A DNA stretch of 9,354 nucleotides, taken from Chromatiales bacterium (GTDB lineage: Bacteria; Pseudomonadota; Gammaproteobacteria; SZUA-152). Shown in pieces: positions 8,091 to 9,354 of the stretch; position 1 is the stretch's first letter; the number at the start of each line of letters is the position of its first letter. The translations under genes were made by a program, and so were the position numbers. The notes below the pieces were generated by a model, which ran no database searches, was not told the origin of the DNA, and saw nothing but the letters and a program-made list of their open reading frames with translations. The stretch spans positions 1 to 9,354 of the forward strand of contig JALTPW010000666.1 of the NCBI GenBank assembly GCA_026999335.1. Direction: 5' to 3'.

Positions 8091-8583
8091 GTTCGGCCTC
8101 CTGATCCCGTTGGCTTAACTGGCGGCGCAGCTTTTTCCGGCTGCGATGGATGAGGCTGAGTATGGTGCCGCGCGGGTGGCCGGTGAGTTCGGCGATCTCC
8201 TGTGCCGTGTAGCCTTCGACATCGGCCAGCAGCAAGGCTTCGCGTTCCATGGGGCGGAGCGTGGTCAGGGCTTGTTGCAGGCCGCTGTCATTGCAGTTGA
8301 AGAGATCACCGGCGCGAGGGTCGGGGATGTTGTTGACATGGTTTTCACTCTCTTCATCGAGGGATTCGAATACCAGCAGTTGTTCGCGGCGGCAGCCGTC
8401 GATAAAGCGGCTGCGAATGGCGGCGAATAAATAACGGCGCCGGCGGGGGCCGCCGGCGCTGAGTAGGGAGACCCAGCCGTCCTGTAACAGGTCTTCGGCA
8501 CGGGCCGTGTCGTGCGTGAGGGAGTAGGCGTAGCGGAAACCACGCAGCAGCAACTCCCTCACGTCATTAGGGTCTGCAAACAC
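8083..8583 (-). CDS. ECF-type RNA polymerase sigma factor, 5' end rebuilt by a MITE
   Basis: A 166-residue group IV sigma factor. Region 2 covers about residues 9-66 (GFRYAYSLTHDTARAEDLLQ, then YLFAAIRSRFIDGCRR). Region 4 covers about 100-155 (LRPMEREALLLADVEGYTAQ, then the helix-turn-helix to HRSRKKLRRQL). Its original ATG was at 8886, sharing TGATG with the end of the upstream gene. The MITE inserted after codon 5, and that frame now meets TAA at 8586-8584. The likely present start is GTG at 8583, inside the terminal repeat. It has GGAG 6 nt upstream and follows the TAA immediately, so reinitiation is possible. The product keeps its length; residues 2-4 change from SPS to FAD. A GTG at 8562 is an alternative start. 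Conserved regions are intact, so the gene may be functional, though weakly expressed or cut off from its native promoter. Confidence 0.85.
   Translation of the reverse strand: MFADPNDVRELLLRGFRYAYSLTHDTARAEDLLQDGWVSLLSAGGPRRRRYLFAAIRSRFIDGCRREQLLVFESLDEESENHVNNIPDPRAGDLFNCNDSGLQQALTTLRPMEREALLLADVEGYTAQEIAELTGHPRGTILSLIHRSRKKLRRQLSQRDQEAERA
8568..8569. repeat. Left TA target-site duplication of the MITE
   Basis: TA directly outside the left terminal repeat, matching TA at 8871-8872. TAG on both sides (8568-8570 and 8871-8873) fits equally well and gives the same empty-site sequence. TA duplication is typical of IS630/Tc1-mariner elements. Confidence 0.7.
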
Positions 8584-8588
8584 TTATT
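8570..8588 (+). repeat. Left terminal inverted repeat of the MITE
   Basis: GGGTCTGCAAACACTTATT, identical to the reverse complement of 8852-8870. Read outward on the minus strand it supplies the TAA stop and the GTG start now used by the sigma gene. Confidence 0.92.
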
Positions 8589-8593
8589 GCTCC
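8584..8593 (-). promoter_or_regulatory. MITE-supplied ribosome-binding site and stop/restart
   Basis: On the minus strand GGAG (8593-8590) is followed by CAATAA and then GTG (8583-8581), a 6-nt spacing. The TAA at 8586-8584 ends the frame that began at the old sigma ATG, so stop and restart codons are adjacent and in the same frame. Confidence 0.6.
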
Positions 8594-8851
8594 GCCGCGT
8601 TGCTGCCCCAAAATGGGCTAGGCAAGGCGCGAGGAGAGAAGTTTGGTGACTCCAAATGAACGAGAGCCTGCCCCGCGAGCGTAGCGAGTGCTTTGGGTAC
8701 GAGCAACGCTGCATGGCCTATTTTGGGGCGCAACCCGAAGGGACGGGGCCATTTTTCTGCGGGGCTGCGTTGCACCTCGCTTATGTACGTTAAGTACATC
8801 GCGCTCGATGCGCCTTGCCCCACAAAAAAATGGCCGCCGTCGCGGTGGCGT

Positions 8852-8870
8852 AATAAGTGTTTGCAGACCC
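8852..8870 (-). repeat. Right terminal inverted repeat of the MITE
   Basis: Exact reverse complement of 8570-8588, followed by TA at 8871-8872. Read outward on the plus strand it also offers TAATAAGTG. Confidence 0.92.
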
Positions 8871-8886
8871 TAGGGGAAGGGGACAT
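8871..8886 (-). pseudogene. Severed original 5' end of the sigma-factor gene
   Basis: The minus-strand codons ATG TCC CCT TCC CCT (8886-8872) encode MSPSP. They are in frame with AAT GAC GTG AGG GAG on the far side of the MITE. The ATG overlaps the stop of the preceding gene as TGATG. At present the frame runs 100 codons, almost all of it MITE sequence, and ends at TAA 8586-8584. Confidence 0.85.
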
Positions 8887-9302
8887 CAGTTCTCCAGATG
8901 ATATTTCCGTTTTTTGCCATCGACCTTATGCATGATGGCCTGGGTGGCGATCAGTTTACCGTTGTTGGCTTGTACGAAGAAGTCCATATCCACCTTGTTG
9001 CCCTGGGTGTCGACAAAGTCGGCACAGCTCACATAGTAATCACCTTTCTTGACGATGCCGTCGTGGAGTTCGACCAGCTTCAGGTCGTAGACCTTGTTTT
9101 TCAGCTGGTCGTAAAACTTGAAGGTGCCGTTGATGGTGCGTTGCTGGATCATCTCGTTCATGGCCGAATTGACGTTGCTGCGCAGATCACCCTTGATCGA
9201 AGGGTCGTCGGCGGCCAGGGCGCTGCTGCCACTGACGAGAACGGCGGCGATCAGGCTGCCCTGGAGTAAACGGCGTAAGCTTTTTGTTCTTTGTAGGCGC
9301 AT
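8886..9302 (-). CDS. Small periplasmic protein upstream of the ECF sigma factor
   Basis: A 138-residue exported protein. The signal peptide has a strongly basic start (RLQRTKSLRR), a hydrophobic core at about 12-27 and an ALA cleavage site near residue 30. The mature domain of about 108 residues contains INGTFKFYDQLKNKVYDLKL, a single cysteine in YYVSCADF, and the C-terminal KRKYHLEN. I do not recognise a named family. The ATG at 9302 has GAGGAAA about 6-8 nt upstream and gives a standard signal peptide. ATGs at 9317 and 9338 are in frame but have poorer ribosome sites and would add a polar extension. Its stop overlapped the original sigma start as TGATG, so it was the first gene of a coupled three-gene operon. 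It may sense or modulate the periplasmic signal for the sigma/anti-sigma pair (inference). Confidence 0.82.
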   Translation of the reverse strand: MRLQRTKSLRRLLQGSLIAAVLVSGSSALAADDPSIKGDLRSNVNSAMNEMIQQRTINGTFKFYDQLKNKVYDLKLVELHDGIVKKGDYYVSCADFVDTQGNKVDMDFFVQANNGKLIATQAIMHKVDGKKRKYHLEN

Positions 9303-9354
9303 TCTTGTTTTCCTCATGTTATAGGAGAAGTCGATCATTGGCTGGGCCCTGTCT

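Larger units (their letters stand above)
8570..8870. mobile_element. MITE, 301 bp, inserted in the sigma-factor start
   Basis: A non-autonomous element with perfect 19-bp terminal inverted repeats and a TA duplication. No transposase is encoded. Inside the ends the similarity continues imperfectly up to GGCAAGGCGC on both sides. The interior folds as two long imperfect hairpins: 8599-8623 pairs with 8711-8734, and 8747-8774 with 8803-8834. The second is capped by ATGTAC-GTTAA-GTACAT (8783-8799). Element plus duplication adds 303 bp, a multiple of three. Deleting it restores a continuous frame through the sigma factor, which is strong evidence for the exact borders. The mobilising transposase is probably of the IS630 family, encoded elsewhere (inference). 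Confidence 0.9.

Noticed and set aside
8584..8886. A 100-codon minus-strand open frame starting MSPSP
   Set aside because: It is the severed start of the sigma gene read through the MITE, ending in the terminal repeat. It may be translated as a leader but is not an independent gene.
9303..9338. Longer start for the periplasmic protein
   Set aside because: It adds a polar stretch before a normal signal peptide and has weaker ribosome sites than the ATG at 9302.

Overview
The window looks like ordinary gammaproteobacterial chromosome. This is inferred from a RecQ of standard architecture, REP-like palindromes, a PEP-CTERM sorting protein and an ECF sigma/anti-sigma pair. No phage, plasmid or CRISPR signature is visible. 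The one clear mobile sequence is a short non-autonomous transposable element, and it has landed in the first codons of a gene.

Layout. Bases 1-941 (minus) hold the N-terminal part of a cardiolipin synthase that runs off the left edge. Divergent from it is recQ (1207-3015, plus). Two related REP-like double palindromes flank recQ (1060-1128 and 3077-3144). On the minus strand, 3182-4011 holds a two-gene operon of small four-helix membrane proteins (a DUF3995-type protein and an unnamed one) whose frames overlap by 4 nt. A TetR-family regulator (4123-4707, plus) is divergent from them. The shared 111-bp gap holds two copies of the palindrome ATACG-N4-CGTAT, centred exactly 40 bp apart and bracketing a good sigma70 promoter for the membrane operon. 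This is a self-contained regulator/operator/target circuit.

Bases 4746-6110 (minus) encode a PaaK/CapK-like adenylate-forming enzyme. It is divergent, across a 420-bp gap, from a secreted PEP-CTERM protein (6531-7298, plus). Just upstream of that protein lie a sigma54-like element and three TGCAT repeats about one helical turn apart. A strong bidirectional terminator (7321-7351) separates it from the next unit.

The right end (7431-9302, minus) is an operon of periplasmic protein, ECF sigma factor and single-pass anti-sigma-like protein. A 301-bp MITE (8570-8870) with perfect 19-bp terminal inverted repeats and a TA target duplication sits between the first two genes. Removing it in silico restores a TGATG stop/start overlap and an intact sigma N-terminus (MSPSPNDVREL). 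The insertion adds 303 bp, so the frame is kept, but it brings one TAA stop. The terminal repeat then supplies a GGAG ribosome site and a GTG start directly after that TAA. The predicted sigma factor therefore has its original length of 166 residues, with only residues 2-4 changed. This is the most striking observation in the window.
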